64,000 nt of DNA, from contig NW_026570223.1 in assembly GCF_019649055.1 (NCBI RefSeq), forward strand, positions 496,001-560,000, in the 5' to 3' direction. The first letter of the stretch is position 1; the number at the start of each line of letters is the position of its first letter. The notes under the pieces were generated by a model. The model ran no database searches and had not been told where the DNA came from. It saw nothing but the letters and a program-made list of their open reading frames with translations. Below, one piece after another: positions 10,719-26,100 of this stretch. The DNA is from Paramacrobiotus metropolitanus (Eukaryota > Tardigrada > Eutardigrada > Parachela > Macrobiotidae). The translations under genes and the position numbers were made by a program.

Positions 10719-12037
10719 TCAGCACTGCTTGAGTAAAACACTGGTAGTTTGCCTGCAGCATTTCTATAAGGTTCCAGACAAAATGTTAGTGACCTACTTC
10801 GCGCCCATCGTTCGCCATTATAAACCGTTTCATGCAGGTCCCAGTCTTCGGTGGCGTTTGATAATAAGATTGTTCCGTTCAGGAGACATTGCGCTTCCTT
10901 TAGACGCTTCCTGGTTTCAAACAGCTCCGACTGATGCATTCTGGATTTCAGTTTTTCTGTACGGTATGAAGTTTCATGGCACAAAAGCATTTTTTAGCGG
11001 CGTTGTTACAAATGTCACGACGGTGCACCACATTTCAAATACAGCAAACGGAAACATTCTATACAGCGTCAAACTATAGTCGTTAGGATTCTAGATCATA
11101 CGGTCGGAAAATACCGTAAATACAATTATTTCAATGCAGGCAAATGAAACGCAAATAGCATCATACTGTAAGTACTGTATTACATATATATCCGCACCGT
11201 GCATAGAAAAATTTAAGTTTTCATACCGTCTTGCAGAAGAAGCATTATCTGGCTGTTTTCCAGCTTGTAGAGTTCCTGTTCGTTTTTCATTATCCTCAGG
11301 ACTTCTTGAAAAACTTTAGCGGTTTTATCCCATTTGATATTAGCTGCTCGAGCGGTCTGGTACAAATTATTTGTGCTTTCCAGCTTCTCTAATATTTCCA
11401 GCAATTCCTTTTGCAGTCTCTCCGTGTACTGCAGTTAAGCGTCTTAAGATTTGCTGATCCAACATAAGCAGAATTCAACGATAGAGCTGATTTGCCAAAG
11501 CTTACCATATTTTCCTGGATTTTAATACCATGTGATAATCGCGAAGGTTCGGATCCTACAAAAAATTACGTTACTACGGAATTAACGTATTACAGTAGGT
11601 ATATGCATCTAGCATTCGGCTGGTACAACATGTTACCGCTGCAGAGTTCATTCCAAAAGTATGTAATACCTGGATCACTGTAGACTTGTTCCTTGCCCAC
11701 CATACTAATTTCGGACGGCAGTACATCGGCCAGATTTTCATAATGTATGGGTATTCCATTAATGTTATCATAGTGCTGCGCGTAAAATAAACGAATGGGT
11801 AGATTTTAAGCGACCTGGATCATTCGAACTATATCTAACGCAAGCCCGGCCGGTAATTACCTGCGCCCTTTCGATAATATCGCTTCCGGATTTTCGTAAA
11901 TCGTTGTTGAGAGCTGGTAATGTTGGTATCTTGGAAGACAAATTCCGTCTCAGATATCTTTGACCATCCAAATTGCTGCTTGCCGACGTAATACTGTGGT
12001 ATATAAAAAACATAACTATGGCAGCGAACCATTCCAT
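10719..12037 (-). CDS. Secreted helical (coiled-coil-like) protein, family not recognised
   Basis: Model of six exons: 11861-12037, 11670-11775, 11506-11555, 11227-11428, 10826-10956 and 10719-10763, about 236 residues, phases consistent. The start gives a signal peptide (MEWFAAIVMFFIYHSITSA). After a low-complexity N-terminal part, exons 4 and 5 are rich in Leu, Glu and Lys with heptad-like spacing (YTERLQKELLEILEKLEST, VFQEVLRIMKNEQELYKLEN), suggesting a long helix or coiled coil. One potential N-glycosylation site is NGT and another NAT. The last exon is the weakest call: its donor is GTTTAT, and it adds a short Cys-rich end (KCC...KQC). The gene sits just upstream of PGAM5 on the same strand with about 90 nt between coding ends, so some of these exons could belong to one complex locus. 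No function is proposed. Confidence 0.6.
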
Positions 12038-14162
12038 TATATGGCACAATTGGGCAAGGATAATCTTTCGACTGCAAAAGAACAAGTGCCTCGTGTTGGC
12101 AGGGACCTGCGTGATCGTGAGTGTATTAATTGTGTAAGAAATGTGGTCGAGTGGGCATGTTTTGCGTGTAATTTGCAAATTTTCAAGTGGGACCAAGCAG
12201 TTACTGGAAGCGATGACTACACTTTTTTTCACGATATATGTGTGTTAATTTACTGTTGCTTATACTACGATCCCTTCGCAAGTAACATCTTGCGTCCAGC
12301 TTTTTGCTGAATCATAGCGGAAATACTGGTACGTTTAATTATCGCATTACTACGGTAGTTTATGTATCGTACATACAATACAGAGTACATAGCAAAAGTT
12401 TTCCCGCTCTTTCGCGCATCGCCAGTACTTTATACGTCTTACTGCACTTGCATTGCCTTGGAGTTTTGTACCACCAATGCCAACGCATTGCACAGGGTGC
12501 GGACAGCCGAAAGGAGGGCGTATATATGTGAGAACCGTGGTTAATGGGACTTGTGCAAGGTACCGCAGTCGCAATGCACCGCAGAACTGGAGTTAATAAA
12601 CAATTTTTTTTAATTTTTTTATTTCAGTACGTACAATGCGTCTATAGGGCTGTGACTTGGTTTGATCTGGTTAAAACGTTCTTAGGGTTGCTTTATTAAA
12701 ATGTACATACTGTACATCTTGCACAACTTTACATATTATTTCATTTCTTCATAAGTTAGTAAAGCAGTGTCAATATTTACGTAACGGGAATGCCGAAAAC
12801 ATCAAAAGTAGTGAAGAAAATTTATTTCACAAAGAAAACGTTGAGTACTAACGCATGGAAATTTATTTTTTGTTCTCAAGCGTGGCACTGACTGCAGTTA
12901 AAAAAAAACTTTGTTCTGACTGATGACAACATGTAGATATATTATGTATAATCAAATACATAATTGTGGGCTGCATAACAAAGGAATGCATTTCGAGCTT
13001 CGTGTATTCGGCAGCTGCTTTCTGTGCTCCTTTCAGACCCTGTATCGCGGGCATATGACGCAACGTAGAAATGTTGCCGCGTTGTGGATGCTAACGAAGT
13101 ATAAGCGCAGATATCTCCAGTATCTTCATTTGCACAGATCACGCACAACAGTCTCCTTGACCGTCCTCAGCGCAGTAAATCATCTTGAGACTGTCTTTTA
13201 TTTCTCCTCATTTAATTCCCTACCATTCTGCCGCATCTGATTACCCGATAAGCGCCGTCAATGCAGAGCATTCACGGTCACACATTGATAAGCAATGAAT
13301 TAGAGGCTTCTTGGCGTTCCAGGCAATCATTACCGATCAACTAGCCAATGCTAATCAGCTGCAATTCATGAAGCGTCCAGACCCGGCCCGACCAGCCGAG
13401 ACAATCGTGATTTAATACGACAGTTCCCCATTGGGATAAAACGTCCAAGATAAACAGCATAACCGTGTTAATGAGAACAACAGGGCTGATGAATCAGCCG
13501 CGATAAAACGCCTCATACAACACCATGCAGCCAATCGGACGCCGGGTGTATCCCTGCCATCGCGGTCTGGTCTGTTTATTTGATTCACTATTGAGTCTCT
13601 CTCTGCCCGGTTCTGTCTCGCTCGCTCTCTTATCGGTTTGACTTTCAGCCCAACGGCAAACAGTGCGCGTACAGGCGGAGAGCGGAAATAAGCCAAGCAA
13701 GTCCAAACGTGTATCGTCCGTTTGTATTAAATCGCATATTTTTGGCCGCGCGTCTTTAACTGCTCTTATCCGGACCCGATATTACATTTTCCCATCCCAT
13801 GTATTGTGTATTATCAGACACCCCCCCAACAACCGGACGGAGAGAGTGTAATTACCTGACTAATAATCCTTGTTCAACCTGCCGAAAATATGCGCCACTG
13901 TTAGCATTTTTATGACAATCATATCGCCGCCGCTCGGTACACAAACGCACACACTCACACATATACACCAGGAATTTGTCACTGATGTTTCCCAGTACCG
14001 ATTGACCATGTGAGAAATCCTTATAATCATGTGAAAATTGCAACGCTTGTAATACGGATTCTTAATGCTCCACAATCTATGGCTACATCTTCCCGGCTTT
14101 CGGTACCGGTTGACAACCGTTTTTATATGCATCACGAATCTAATATAAATTATTTATAAAGT
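12038..14162. other. Intergenic region between the secreted helical gene and glypican
   Basis: No supported gene. The part from about 13.4 to 13.9 kb has CT-rich runs (for example CTCTCTCTGCC and CTCGCTCGCTCTCTT near 13.59-13.63 kb) and probably belongs to the glypican promoter or 5' UTR. This is inference. Confidence 0.5.
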
Positions 14163-17100
14163 ATGGAAAGCTATATTGGGATATCCGGCTGCGGTACGAT
14201 GATCCTGTGGTATTTGGCATCATGTTTATGCATCAGGATGACATATGCCGCTGCAGCGACGACGGCGGTCCAATCTAATCAGACCAGTCTAATCCAAACA
14301 ACACCCGCAACACAGTTGGATAATTTCACTCGGGAATCAAGAGAAATCCAATGCTTACCGATTAGGCATGCCTATGCCCAGACAACTGCCAAAGGGATTG
14401 ATGGCTTACAAGTGCCTAGAAGAGCCATTAATGGTAAGAACTTGATCGAACCACAGGGCATCTCCGGCATAGTCCCGTTTTTTTGTCACAACAGCTCGAT
14501 AATGCCGCGTTATGTATCTGTACTGTATAGTGTATCTATTGGTGCTTCGATCGCGGAGATGATACAAATGCTTTTAAGAGGGTATGGGAAGCGACGGCCG
14601 GCATACTTAGAAATTGTTTAGATCCTGTAATGTCAGCTGTTTCATACTCCTTTCTCCCGGGGAGTGACGGGAGATGAACCGGAACCAACAGAGATTTATA
14701 TGTACACAAGGCAGAAAAATTTATATACATGGATGTGTACCTCGTCGATCGCGCTGCACCACTTGCGCGCGCATCGACGGGACAGAAATGCGCTTCAGCA
14801 AATAACCGTTTAAAAAGATTACGCAATGTGCTGGTAAAACACGTTTGTCAATTTTTATTATTTGTTTCAATACATTTTCGGATTTGCTTAAATAATCAGC
14901 GGGGGTTGTGCCCAGCGTTTACGATGGCCGGACAAATTTTCCGCTCGTGAAAAATGCTTGTGGTAGATTTTTGACGGATTGTCACCACAAGTGCATCTCT
15001 AGAAAGGCAACTGCATGTCAGAGTTTTTGACAAATGATACGGTACTTAATCGGTAATGACTGTTTCTTGTACAGGCTGTTAGTTCATCGATTAAAAATGT
15101 ATTTATAACGCAGCTTTGCTCGCTGACAACTTTATGCCCATTTAACCTAAATTTCAAAACAATAACTGATCGTAAAGCGTTTTGCTAAAACTTGTAATTA
15201 GGTTTTTTCAAAAAATATTTTTTGGAGCTATTGTTTGCATTGTGAATTTATGTAGAAGAACAAACAGTGCACAATGATGCATTTGATTTATTTAAAAGTT
15301 ACTTTATAAAAATAAATTGGCTTGGTTAGACCGGGCTAAAATGCCGTATATCTAAAGCACCGGACATCCGGAAAGAGGAGTAATTTTCCCATGAACCGGA
15401 CTGTGTCTGGAAGGTGATCCTAACTGAATTTGGATCGGAAAAACCATCCCATCTGAGCGCTAACCCAATTTTTAACTACAACCCGGGATCGATAAGAAAA
15501 ACATCAAGAAGATTAGACTGAAAATATCCCATAAGGATGGCGGTCGATCTTTTCTCCAGTTAAATCTCTTCCCGGAGGCTAATAACATCCACTAAAAACT
15601 CTGTCGGATGCCGATTTAGATGCCTAATCAAATTATCGCAAAATGTGTGTCATTTTTTCCACAGTGTTTAGGGCGCCGTGTATCGTGTACTGTTGTCGTG
15701 TGCATGTGCAGCATCTGCCGAGGCATTGCCCCGACCAAATCGATACATTTCTGATTGAGTTCACGTTTCTCAACTAACATATTATCGCGGTAATATTGTT
15801 GACAAAAATACGGTATATAACAATAACAAATATTAAAAAGTCAATAACCTGCATCGCTACTCTCGTTTTTTTTATTTGTATGGATTTCTGAGTGATTAAA
15901 CTGATAGAATGGCAATATTTTGTTAGGAGAAATGATTATGGAATTTTTTGTACTTTAATGCCGGCACGCGTTGTATCAATTCTGAAGAAATCGATCTCCA
16001 CATCGCGGTGTGTTATTCTAACGCAGCTCCGTAAAAAAATAATGGTTCGGCGCATACTACGCCCGGTCGTGTATCACAGTGGAACTGGAGCAGAAAAATA
16101 TGAGTGTTAATTGATAGATTATTGGGTAATGAAAGAGAAATAGGTCAGATAATAAAAATATCGAATTATATGGATCAGATAAATTTCCAATCGCTGCGTA
16201 TATTGGCATATTGGGGGTGCAGTGGATTATTACAGGCGATTAATCTGTCGATGACGATGAAGGTGGTCCATTATCACAACAAGCACCATCCAGGTTCAGC
16301 GCGTACCGGCCATTTTCGAAACAGCCGGTTGATGTTTAAAGAAGGAAGCATGTAATTTGATATGATATGAATTTTATTACCAACTGCACCGTTTATCGAT
16401 TACGCACCTGCCGGTTTCTAAAGGGGAGAATAGAACGGAGAAATGCACTGGTATCGTATGTAATGCACCATACAATTCCGAACGGCGTCTCTGTTTTGAC
16501 GGGCCGGGAATATTATGTGTACAGCGGCGCGCTCATGGAGAACATTTTCATTTTGAGCAAAATTCAATAGTTGACAGATGAAATATTATGGTAATTGAAT
16601 CAACACAACATATCGGATTTTATGGCACTTAATGGGCGGCTTTTAATTCTAAAGCAGAACAACAACACAATTTGAATGCTTAAACACCCACCCTCAAAAT
16701 GGAAAATGGTAAACTTGGCTGAAATTTCGTTGAATGGTGATATAAGCTGCCCATTCTTTATGAGCGCGAGGCTTTAGATTCGGTAGTTCGGTAAAATCGC
16801 TCGAAGTTTTTATTGAGATCTTAAAATATTTAATTCTTGTTAAAAACAAGCTTGTAGTTTTTGATTGGCAAAGCTAACCGAGTTTATAAAAATATACACG
16901 TCAAAGGAAGGATTGCTTTTTTCTCAAAAACTTAACTAAAAAGCGAAATTTGGTTTTCTTTATTCAGAAGTAACAAATTTTACTTTGAGACATCACTCAT
17001 CGTTATCATTAGATCTACAGATACATATACAAGGAAAAGGAATGTTATTTTTAACAATAATGTGCCATGGAAAAAGCTTTTGCCGGTAAAACCAGTTTTT

Positions 17101-20100
17101 CTGTAAATGTATTCTCCGCTTCACCACGGAAACAGCATCAGCTTAATTAAGGCAAAGTGCTGCAGCCAACGTGATAGACAACCGATCCTGTCGCATGTTA
17201 TAGCCCATTTTCATCTAGTAATCCTCTGCATGTGGCAATTTTTTGGTGCCTTCACATCTGCTCAGATATCACATTCCACCGGCTAAAGAGCGAGAGGATC
17301 CAGCTCGCAACAAGATCATTTATGAAATCACGCAGTGTGTGTGCGCCTCAGTGTCTGCCTCCTTCGTCCCTTCGCGGATCGCGTCCGAACCTGTCCCGTG
17401 TACGGTGTACCCATTTCTCCGCGCCACTTGATTGCCGTTGACCTTTTTCGTCTCGCGTGCCAAACGCGATAGAATATCCCATAAAAATTAGCCTAATTTT
17501 CGGCCGGGAATCATTTTGGAGAATTTGCAAGCTGAGAAAAAGCCCAGCGGGCGTTGTGGATATATGAGCACGGGAAAATTGCCTCGCTCTCTGTGTATGC
17601 GTCCTCTGCTGACCAGTGGAGCGCAATGCCAGAATTGAAACAACGGTCTCTCTCTTTCTCTGTCTCGGCTGAGTCACAGAATCGGTCTGTCTGCACTCTT
17701 TGTCAACTGAAGCGGCATTCTGTCTGCACCGTGCATTATTTGACGCGCAGCATCCTAAAGCCGTCTATCGATCATGAGGCAATTAAGGCTGGCTTTTTAC
17801 GATGATGGTTGTGGCCTCTGTCCATTGGAAATCCATTGCAATCCTTCAAAGCAGATTACTTTCTCGCCCGTCGCTTCTGTCAATACAGACCCTATAATAA
17901 CAATGTAAAACAAAGTGAGCTGGCATTCCATCGTGGCCTGCTTTTCAGGCCGCTGTCCAGTTGCGCTACGCTCTCCATCTGCATCGCGCTGCTAAGAGCG
18001 ATTTAATTGCCGTCTGAGCTGATATTGTTGGAAGTTTAATTAAATGATATATGGAAATATTATTGACCCCATTTCAACGGGCCTGCATTCACTGGCCGGC
18101 TTAAAACACCCACACACAGACCGTCCCACTGAAGCGGGTTATTTTCACAAATATTGTTCTACAAAAGAAATTTCTAATAATATTGAAATAAAAATAACCA
18201 AATGTTTTTACTGCGGATCAGTTCAGTTTCAAGTGTCTTTTTTTCTCTTGACACTCGGGTGATGAATAGTTTACTTGACCGCGGGCACGGTTGACTGGAT
18301 GATGTCAGTTTTGCTGTAATCTGACTAAAAAGAGATATCCGTTATTTCACGCCCGTACAGCGCCGTTAAATTAATAATATCCCCCTGTGCATGCTTGGCG
18401 GCTGGTGAGTTTTGCTTCTCTTTCTCTCTCGCTGGCTACTTTACCGCTTCTGTTGTTTGTACTTTGTAGCCGCCGCATAAAAATACCATGCATTCATTCA
18501 TGGATTCATGCGTGATGCATGTTCCGCTACTCACTCTATCGCATCGAGTTTTTTTTTCGCGAGCGGCCTGACGTTTCCAGAGCGCACATACTGAGTCATG
18601 TACAGCGGAATGAAAAATTTGTGAAAGAAGATGTTTGACATATTTAGAACATGTCCAAACTGAAATTCTACCCGGCCAACGTATAGCGAATATGTCAGTT
18701 GTAACAGCCGTTTGTCAATCAGCCCGAGCTCTGTTGGCTCGCACCGGACGTTACGGGCTAATTCATAAATGTCGAAAGATTTTTTAGAAATTCTTGCTTA
18801 ACGAAGCTTGTCGGATGCGGAACCGAAGACGCCGATGACATATGGTGCAATTGTGATTTTAGGGCAATTATCGTTTTATTGTAATGACCAGCCAAGAGTT
18901 GAATTTCTAGAACGGCATCTACGGAAGATTTCGTAAATATTTTACGTATAATTTCAGCTCGAGTTTAAAGCAGACGGATATCTTATTTATACAAGAAAAA
19001 AGTTTGCAGTTAGTATAATCCATTAATTTAAACAGGGACTTTTTTGTCGCATGTGCAATAAAATTTGGTTTCATTTGAGTTATATAAAACCAAATAGACA
19101 GAATCAAAGATCTGCTTAACTTTATAATATTATTGCGAAATATAATTAATCAGCCAACGGAAAATTGTCTGAAACGCTTCCGGTTAACATTTGTGGTACC
19201 TGGTTGATTGTTTCCTTAGAGAAGTATCATTCGCATTTGATTTGTGACATTTGTGTCTTTTACATGGGAATTAACAAACCTCAAACCGGCCTCTTCTATT
19301 GTCCCTACCTGCCAGTGGCATCGCGGCCAAAAGAATAAGTTGTTTTTTTGAGTGGCACTCGCAACCGCAATCAGGTCGCTCTTGTCCGGCGGTCGATCGT
19401 CGGGGTGCCGATAATAATAGATGTGCACTGCGGGCGCTAAAACGCTGCCGTTTAATCATTATTTAATAATTTTTATTATCGCCCGACCCTGCATGCACGC
19501 AAGTACTCACTGTGCTCAGGCGCTTTTTCCATCCGCAGCGTCGACTGGGGTCTCTAACGAGCTGCTAACATGGCCGCTTTGTATGGGCATAATAATAATC
19601 TCTATCCAAAATTTACGATTATTGCTTTGACGAGCCAGCAGCAGCAGACAAGCGAGCAAATAATCAAAACGAGAACTTTGAACTGACTGCTTTACGGCTT
19701 TAATTTACCACTGTTTTTAGGCCGGCGAAAGTCCGAGGGGGATGTGAGCGAGGTTAACCGCTGTGTCAAGGGGAATTATTTATTTCCATTTTATTTGTTT
19801 AAAGTTAAATTCGAGCGCACGATTTGTTTTACTTGCACAAAAAAGGAAGATATATTGTAAATATTTTCATAAAAAATTATCCAAAATTTTTGCTTTTTTG
19901 ATATAATCGACGAATGGGCTCGCCTCAATACGCCTGATAGAATCTGAGAAATTTGGCGTTTTGGCGTTACTAAAAAAACAAAATTAATTGTATTACTAAT
20001 CAAACCTTTTCTAAAATTCTGTATCGTTTCCGCTCGTTGGCCAACTTGGCATAACTTCAAACTGCTGTTTACTATTACGTAGTGACGTGAAAAATCGCAA

Positions 20101-23100
20101 TGTGTCAGGATGTTTGTACCGTAATAAATTATTCCGCGTTCGATTACTTTGATGCTCCTTCGCGAATGACCTGGTTTTTCCGGAGCACAGCGCAATTGTA
20201 TTACATTACATTAATTATCCCGAGAAAAATGCAGAGGATCGTTGCGCGCGCGGATCGAACGTCTTCTGCCAATGTTGTCCTCCGATAAACTGTTTGGTAA
20301 AGGTCGACCCGGCATCGATTTTCGGTGATTTTTAACTCGGTACACACTTGCATCTTCGATTTTTTTACGTAATGGACGAAGATTGAATGATCTTTTCAAA
20401 TTCGGTGAAGACTGTGAGGTTGATGCGGTCTTGTGTGACCATTCAGATTGCCTCTTGTGATGCCAACAACACACCGGAAGTGGAATGCTTCTGTCTCGCA
20501 TTTCGTAACTTTTGTTAGGAATTCTGCCTTCTTCTTAACAGCAACATCCATTTATTTGAAAATACCAGAGACAGCATTTTATGTTTCGTTAAAAAGTATG
20601 TTTCTTTACTGGTCTGCTTGTTTCGCGTTGACAAAACGCTGAAACGGAAACGAACTAAATGACAAAAATTTTTTATACGGGTTTTTTACAAGCTGGTGTT
20701 GGATGATAAATATCAGAATAAAACGTTTCCCATGAATGCCGAGAAATATTTTTTCGCATTTTATTACCCGGCTTTTTATTGACCTTGCATGCGTCTTTGT
20801 GGATGAGCAACGCGAGTGCATCCATCAAAGCGTAAACAGCTTGATACATCCGATGACTGCGCGTTCAAATACATCTGCAATCGACAAAGTACATAATTCC
20901 TTTGATCACTGCGTTTTTTTGCTGAATGCGTTTAATGGCTCCATCCTGTTAGCCGAAGGAGGGGGGAACTTTGTTCTTTGGCCCGATAAAATCTAGCAAC
21001 AAAAACTAATATAAAACGGCCAAATTGGTCAGTGATGCAGAAATAAACACCGGGGTTCGGTGTAAGTAGACGATTAAATTGAATGGGAGTTGGTACGTTT
21101 GATGGCCTCGGCAAATACAAAGCATTTATAGCACGTTGCCTCTTAATGCCGATTGCCGGGTTTATTTGTTTTGTTAAAGCGATATCGATCGAGTTAAAAA
21201 ATTCAAAATCCTTTTAATCGAGGAATTATCCAACAGCACTAGAATCCGAAAGCACTAGTTAGAGTTTAATCTAACAGTTTTTTATGGCAAGAGTCCAATA
21301 AGAGATGTAAAGTTTAAGAAATCTGTTGTAAATCATAGTGTTTTGATATTTGTTGTGGCATTAGATTTTTAACATTGTGGAAATAAAAAAGATAACTTGA
21401 TTATTCAAAGTCGAAGTGAAATTTTTCGCAGAGGTTTTATATGAGAAAGTAAAAACGATCGTTTTTCATTCTGTGATAAGCGGTAGTTACAAGCCAAACC
21501 CGGTGTGAAAGTGTGTAAATGGCATATTTTCCATAATGATCAGCCGCGACCGATTGGCGGTGTGCGAAATGCCAATATGTAATTGTGATGATACACTGCG
21601 GTTTGGTCTAATCGCCGTTGGAAGGCCGGCTGACCGTTGGTGTGCAATCGACGGAACCGCGTTGTGCTCACAGGTGAAGCTGTTGATTTAAAATCTAGAG
21701 GGGATGATTTCGGTTCCGGTTCAGTGTCACATGGGATTTGCAGATTTAGCGTGACCGTTACGGAATATTGCTCTAAATTTTCCCAGTCCCTGGGAGATCG
21801 TGAGATTTTTTGTGTGTGCTTCTATCATCAATCAGTTCAGCAGCATTTAAATTTTCTCGTATTTCACAAGACTTTAAGTTTTTTATTATAATTTTATTTC
21901 AGGCAATCCAGATTTAAAAATTAAATTTCTTTATTATAAAAAAATCACTTTATGTACGATAAAATTTTAACCTAGACTAACGGCGGAAAAAAATAATGTT
22001 TTGCGGTTTACAAATAAGTTGTGTCTACGGTATGCGAAGCGTTGGTGGGAGAATAACAAGCATGTCGGCGATAATCTGTTTACCGTGTTCTTTAAAGACC
22101 CAGCGGAATGAGGCAAATGTTGATTTAAGCTGTAGCATAATCAGCGCGAAATATTATGTACATACTATACTTCGCGTAGATGAACTGAAATGTGGATCAG
22201 CTGATACGGCGGCTTGCATTTGTTACCGGCAGATTTTATGTATCCAAAATCCACTTTGCAAATAACGCCGCCTGGTGAACTGCTCGCTAATCCCGACACG
22301 AGAGAAACTGTAGAGAAGTGGGAAAGCTACCGAAATCCACCCGAATTTTTACCGGTTTCATTAAGTGTCAACAACCACATTTTTCACGAGAGCAGAGCAG
22401 AGCTTCTGAACACTTTATTGCGTCGTAAATAGACTAATCTATGCAAAACAGAAAGCGGATACAAAACCGCTTCAACTCTAAATTAATACTTACACCTTTA
22501 AATTTTCATCAGTTTTTTGCGAGGATTGGAATTTTTTGATTTTAACGGCAGTCCGACAATTTTATAATCTTTAATCTAAGCCTCATTTTACAATTCTCCT
22601 TTAGAATTTTATAATAAGCTGATAAAATAAAACTGATTTTTGTGAAAATACTTACAAAGTTCACCTTTTAAATGCCTTTGGCGACAGACCAGAAGTGTGA
22701 CGACCAATTAGACAAGCTGGGGCAATCAATATTTGTCTAACCGTCTGGTATTAATTAGAAAACCTGTGCGCATTGTGTGATGGGGAAAATAAAGTGGATC
22801 AATACGCACTGATAATCCTGAGGATTTTCTCTTTGCCCAGCACGCAGATTAATTTTCCCCCGCCGACGATAGCAAATCATCCAAACACGTTTGACCAGTG
22901 GTCAGCGGCTGTACATGTAAACAGTGATCAGTATATCAGCGCGGCTGCGCTGGCTGGGCTTTTACTTTGACCCACTCAGCGGGGGATGCGTATTGTCGGG
23001 ATCGCCGGCATTTTCAATCAAAGCCAGTGGATTTTTCTCCATTCTATACTCCAGCACACTGCACAAACAGACAAGCCCCCGTGGGCGACATATTCGGGGG

Positions 23101-26100
23101 CGCGCAGCAGCCTTTTTCATTTCGTAGATGGAATGCACTGGACTCCGTCGCTGACAAGTTAATTACGCCATTTAAACCTATCTGTCGCCTGTATCGATTC
23201 TAATAACGCGTAGAAAGGGGGGAAGATTAGCTTCCATTTGACCGAATTTCCCGTAAGGGGCTTATTTCTTCAAGAGGTCTGGAAATTTTAATACAATTGT
23301 CTACAGTATGTGGGGCGCGCTAGTGAACCAACCTGTTTCAACACAAATTAGTTATCGTTTTTCTAAGGTGAAAATCTATATGCAGCTTTCGAATAAGAAA
23401 ATGCAAAATGAATTTTTTTGTGCGATTGTTAGTTTAACAGTTTTGCAGGCTTACGTAGTGTAACGGCTAATTTCGGGCGACATGAAAGCGTATGGCATAT
23501 TTTACAATTAGTTGTGTTGGGTTAAGTGATTTATGTACTTTCGTACAGTCATTTCAAACAACTTTTTTTATACCCATTCTACTCATCGATTTAACAACTC
23601 TTTACATCTTTTTATTAAGGTGAATGCAGGTTTTTTAGGCTGTTTGAAAAACGTTTTCTCATCGCACTGTACTCTGTATATGTTATTGGCATTAAACATC
23701 TGTTGTCAAGTATAGCATCTCAATAGATAAACAGGGTCAGCGGTCAAACGCATCTTAACCAAATGCCTCTCCATCAACAATACTCTCACCACAGCAACAC
23801 ACACGATCGCTTTCACTTCCTCTCAGGCTTTCCAAGTGGTACCGCCACCGACAAAAAACCGCGTATAAAAGCGGACACGCTCATGACATAACCGCTATCA
23901 TGCCCTGAACACTGGCTGCATTCGCCTCGACGGCCAGTCTCGGCAATCGGCAATGAAACGGCTTTCCAAAGCGGCACTTCCGGTGGTGCGGGTGTGTGTG
24001 CGTGCCGGGGTCTTGGGCTGGATTTGTCATTCAATCCAATGGTCAAAATCGAATAAAGCGCTTGTCAGTCAGCTGTCAGACCTCCCGGTTGGTCCCATCT
24101 GCGGGGCTGTTGTTTGAGTGGCTTTGATTTGTAAATGACATTCTGGGATATTTATGAAAAGAGCGGTGATTTCAAGTTTTAAATTATGCAGAGTGCTACT
24201 GCTATGCGCTGACAGTTGCCGGGATTTATGCGCTGTACTTACTGATTAAGGCGCATTTGCTTTAAAAACAGAATTTAAGAAGGGATTAGAAATCTGTGAT
24301 CGGAAAAGCGGCGAAAAGCTATCGTAAATAGAGAAGTCTTGAATCCGCATATACACGATTACTATACAAAGATTTAATGAGCAGTCATTTCTGATAACTT
24401 TCGCTTACATGGAAAGAAGCACTGATATTTTCGCTCACTGATATTTTTAATGAGATTTTTCGTCTTCGTAGTTAAATCTAAATCAGAGCAATTTGAAATT
24501 ATTTTATTCTTGTATTTAATATTATCACGCAGTGGCCATAAAATAATGTATCTGTACGCGTACAATTCTTAAGAGAAACTGTAGTGTAACGGCCGATACC
24601 GTGATCCCAATGGTATGGGCTATTATGTGTAGACTGCAAAGAACCCTTTAAATGAGAACTAAAATCGTTTTGCAATACTTTATCGTCGGATGTTTTTTTT
24701 CCTGCAGGTGATCACTTGAAGTATTGCTCACAGGAAAGCACATGTTGTACAGAGGACACGGAAAGGAGACTGCCGGTGCTGGCGCTGGCCGACTACGAGA
24801 AACTTCTTCAGGATCACCTCAACCGCTTTAAAACACTCCTTACTACCAGGACAGCCAAGTTTGACGGTAAGAATAGGTCCGAGGATAATGCCGGTACCGA
24901 GGTTGCGTTGACTAAATTCGGGACGGCGAAGGCAGACCTTTGCTCGGGGAAAACAAGACCATAACGCGGTTAGGCGGGGCAACAATTTACTTTAGTAGAA
25001 GAACAAGAATTTAAAATCCTTCCTTTTGGAGTTTTTTTTCCAGATGTTTTATAATCAGCCTAATTACTGTAACGGGCGGCAGTCATGAACAAATGCTGCA
25101 TTTTTTGTTTTTCGATAAATTCTGGAGAATTTTTCGAACTGCGGGAATAATTAAAAGGGTCACCCGTAGGTAGAGAACGGTGCCGAGCTTTTTTTTGACT
25201 GCAGATAGTTTTCCTGTATAACGTTCGGCATGGACTGTTTAAAGATTCTTCTCCATTGTACTACTACGCGATTTTTTTATATTGAGATAACAAGTGATCT
25301 GTTACACTTTGAAATACAAATCAAATTTGCAGACGATGAAACTTTGGTATGGTAGTGTTATCGTAGTGAACTGGCTGGCATATACGTTTAATATCACCAA
25401 ATTTTGCGAGTTTGCTCCAATCAAATCCATAAAAACTTAAGAACGTGTTTATTCATGTTCCATTACAATAATAATTATACGTGAGCTGTAATCCTTTTTA
25501 TGTCTCTCCTTGGCTAGACTTTTTTTCGGACCTAATACGGACCGCTAAAAATAACCTGCACGACATGTTCATCAAGACATACGGTGACAATTATAAGGAC
25601 AATGCCGGTATCTTCACCGAACTGTTCGATGATCTGGAGAAGTATTACCGGGGTAACCGCGGCAACACCGTGGACCTGCAGGCCTCCATGAACCGTTTCT
25701 TCAGCCGGTTATTCCAGAAGATCTTCATCATGCTCAATCCCACACAGCAGTTCGACAGCCAGCAGCTGCAGTGTTTAGCCCGAAATATGGAGAAAATTCG
25801 TCCGTTCGGGGATGCCGCCGACAACCTTAGCAAGCAGGTCAAACGCAGCTTCACGGAAGCCAGGACGTTCGTACAGGCGTTGGCTATTGCGCGGGATACG
25901 GCCCGAACTGCCTCGGAGGTGTGGGAATATTTATTTGGCTAACTGCGAAATCTAGGAATTTTTTATTTAATTATGTATAAAACTGCTTAAGTAGTTACAT
26001 ATTTCTTATAAAAGAAGAATATTTAGGTGAAAAAAATATTTTAAAAATAATTATTCAGCATAATTTCTACATTATAAAACGTTCATTATTATGATTTTGT

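Noticed and set aside
25919-25942. Glypican frame ending in a stop after EVWEYLFG
   Set aside because: This is read-through into intron 3; the donor after TCGGAG joins to exon 4, restoring the family sequence [10 protein letters not shown].
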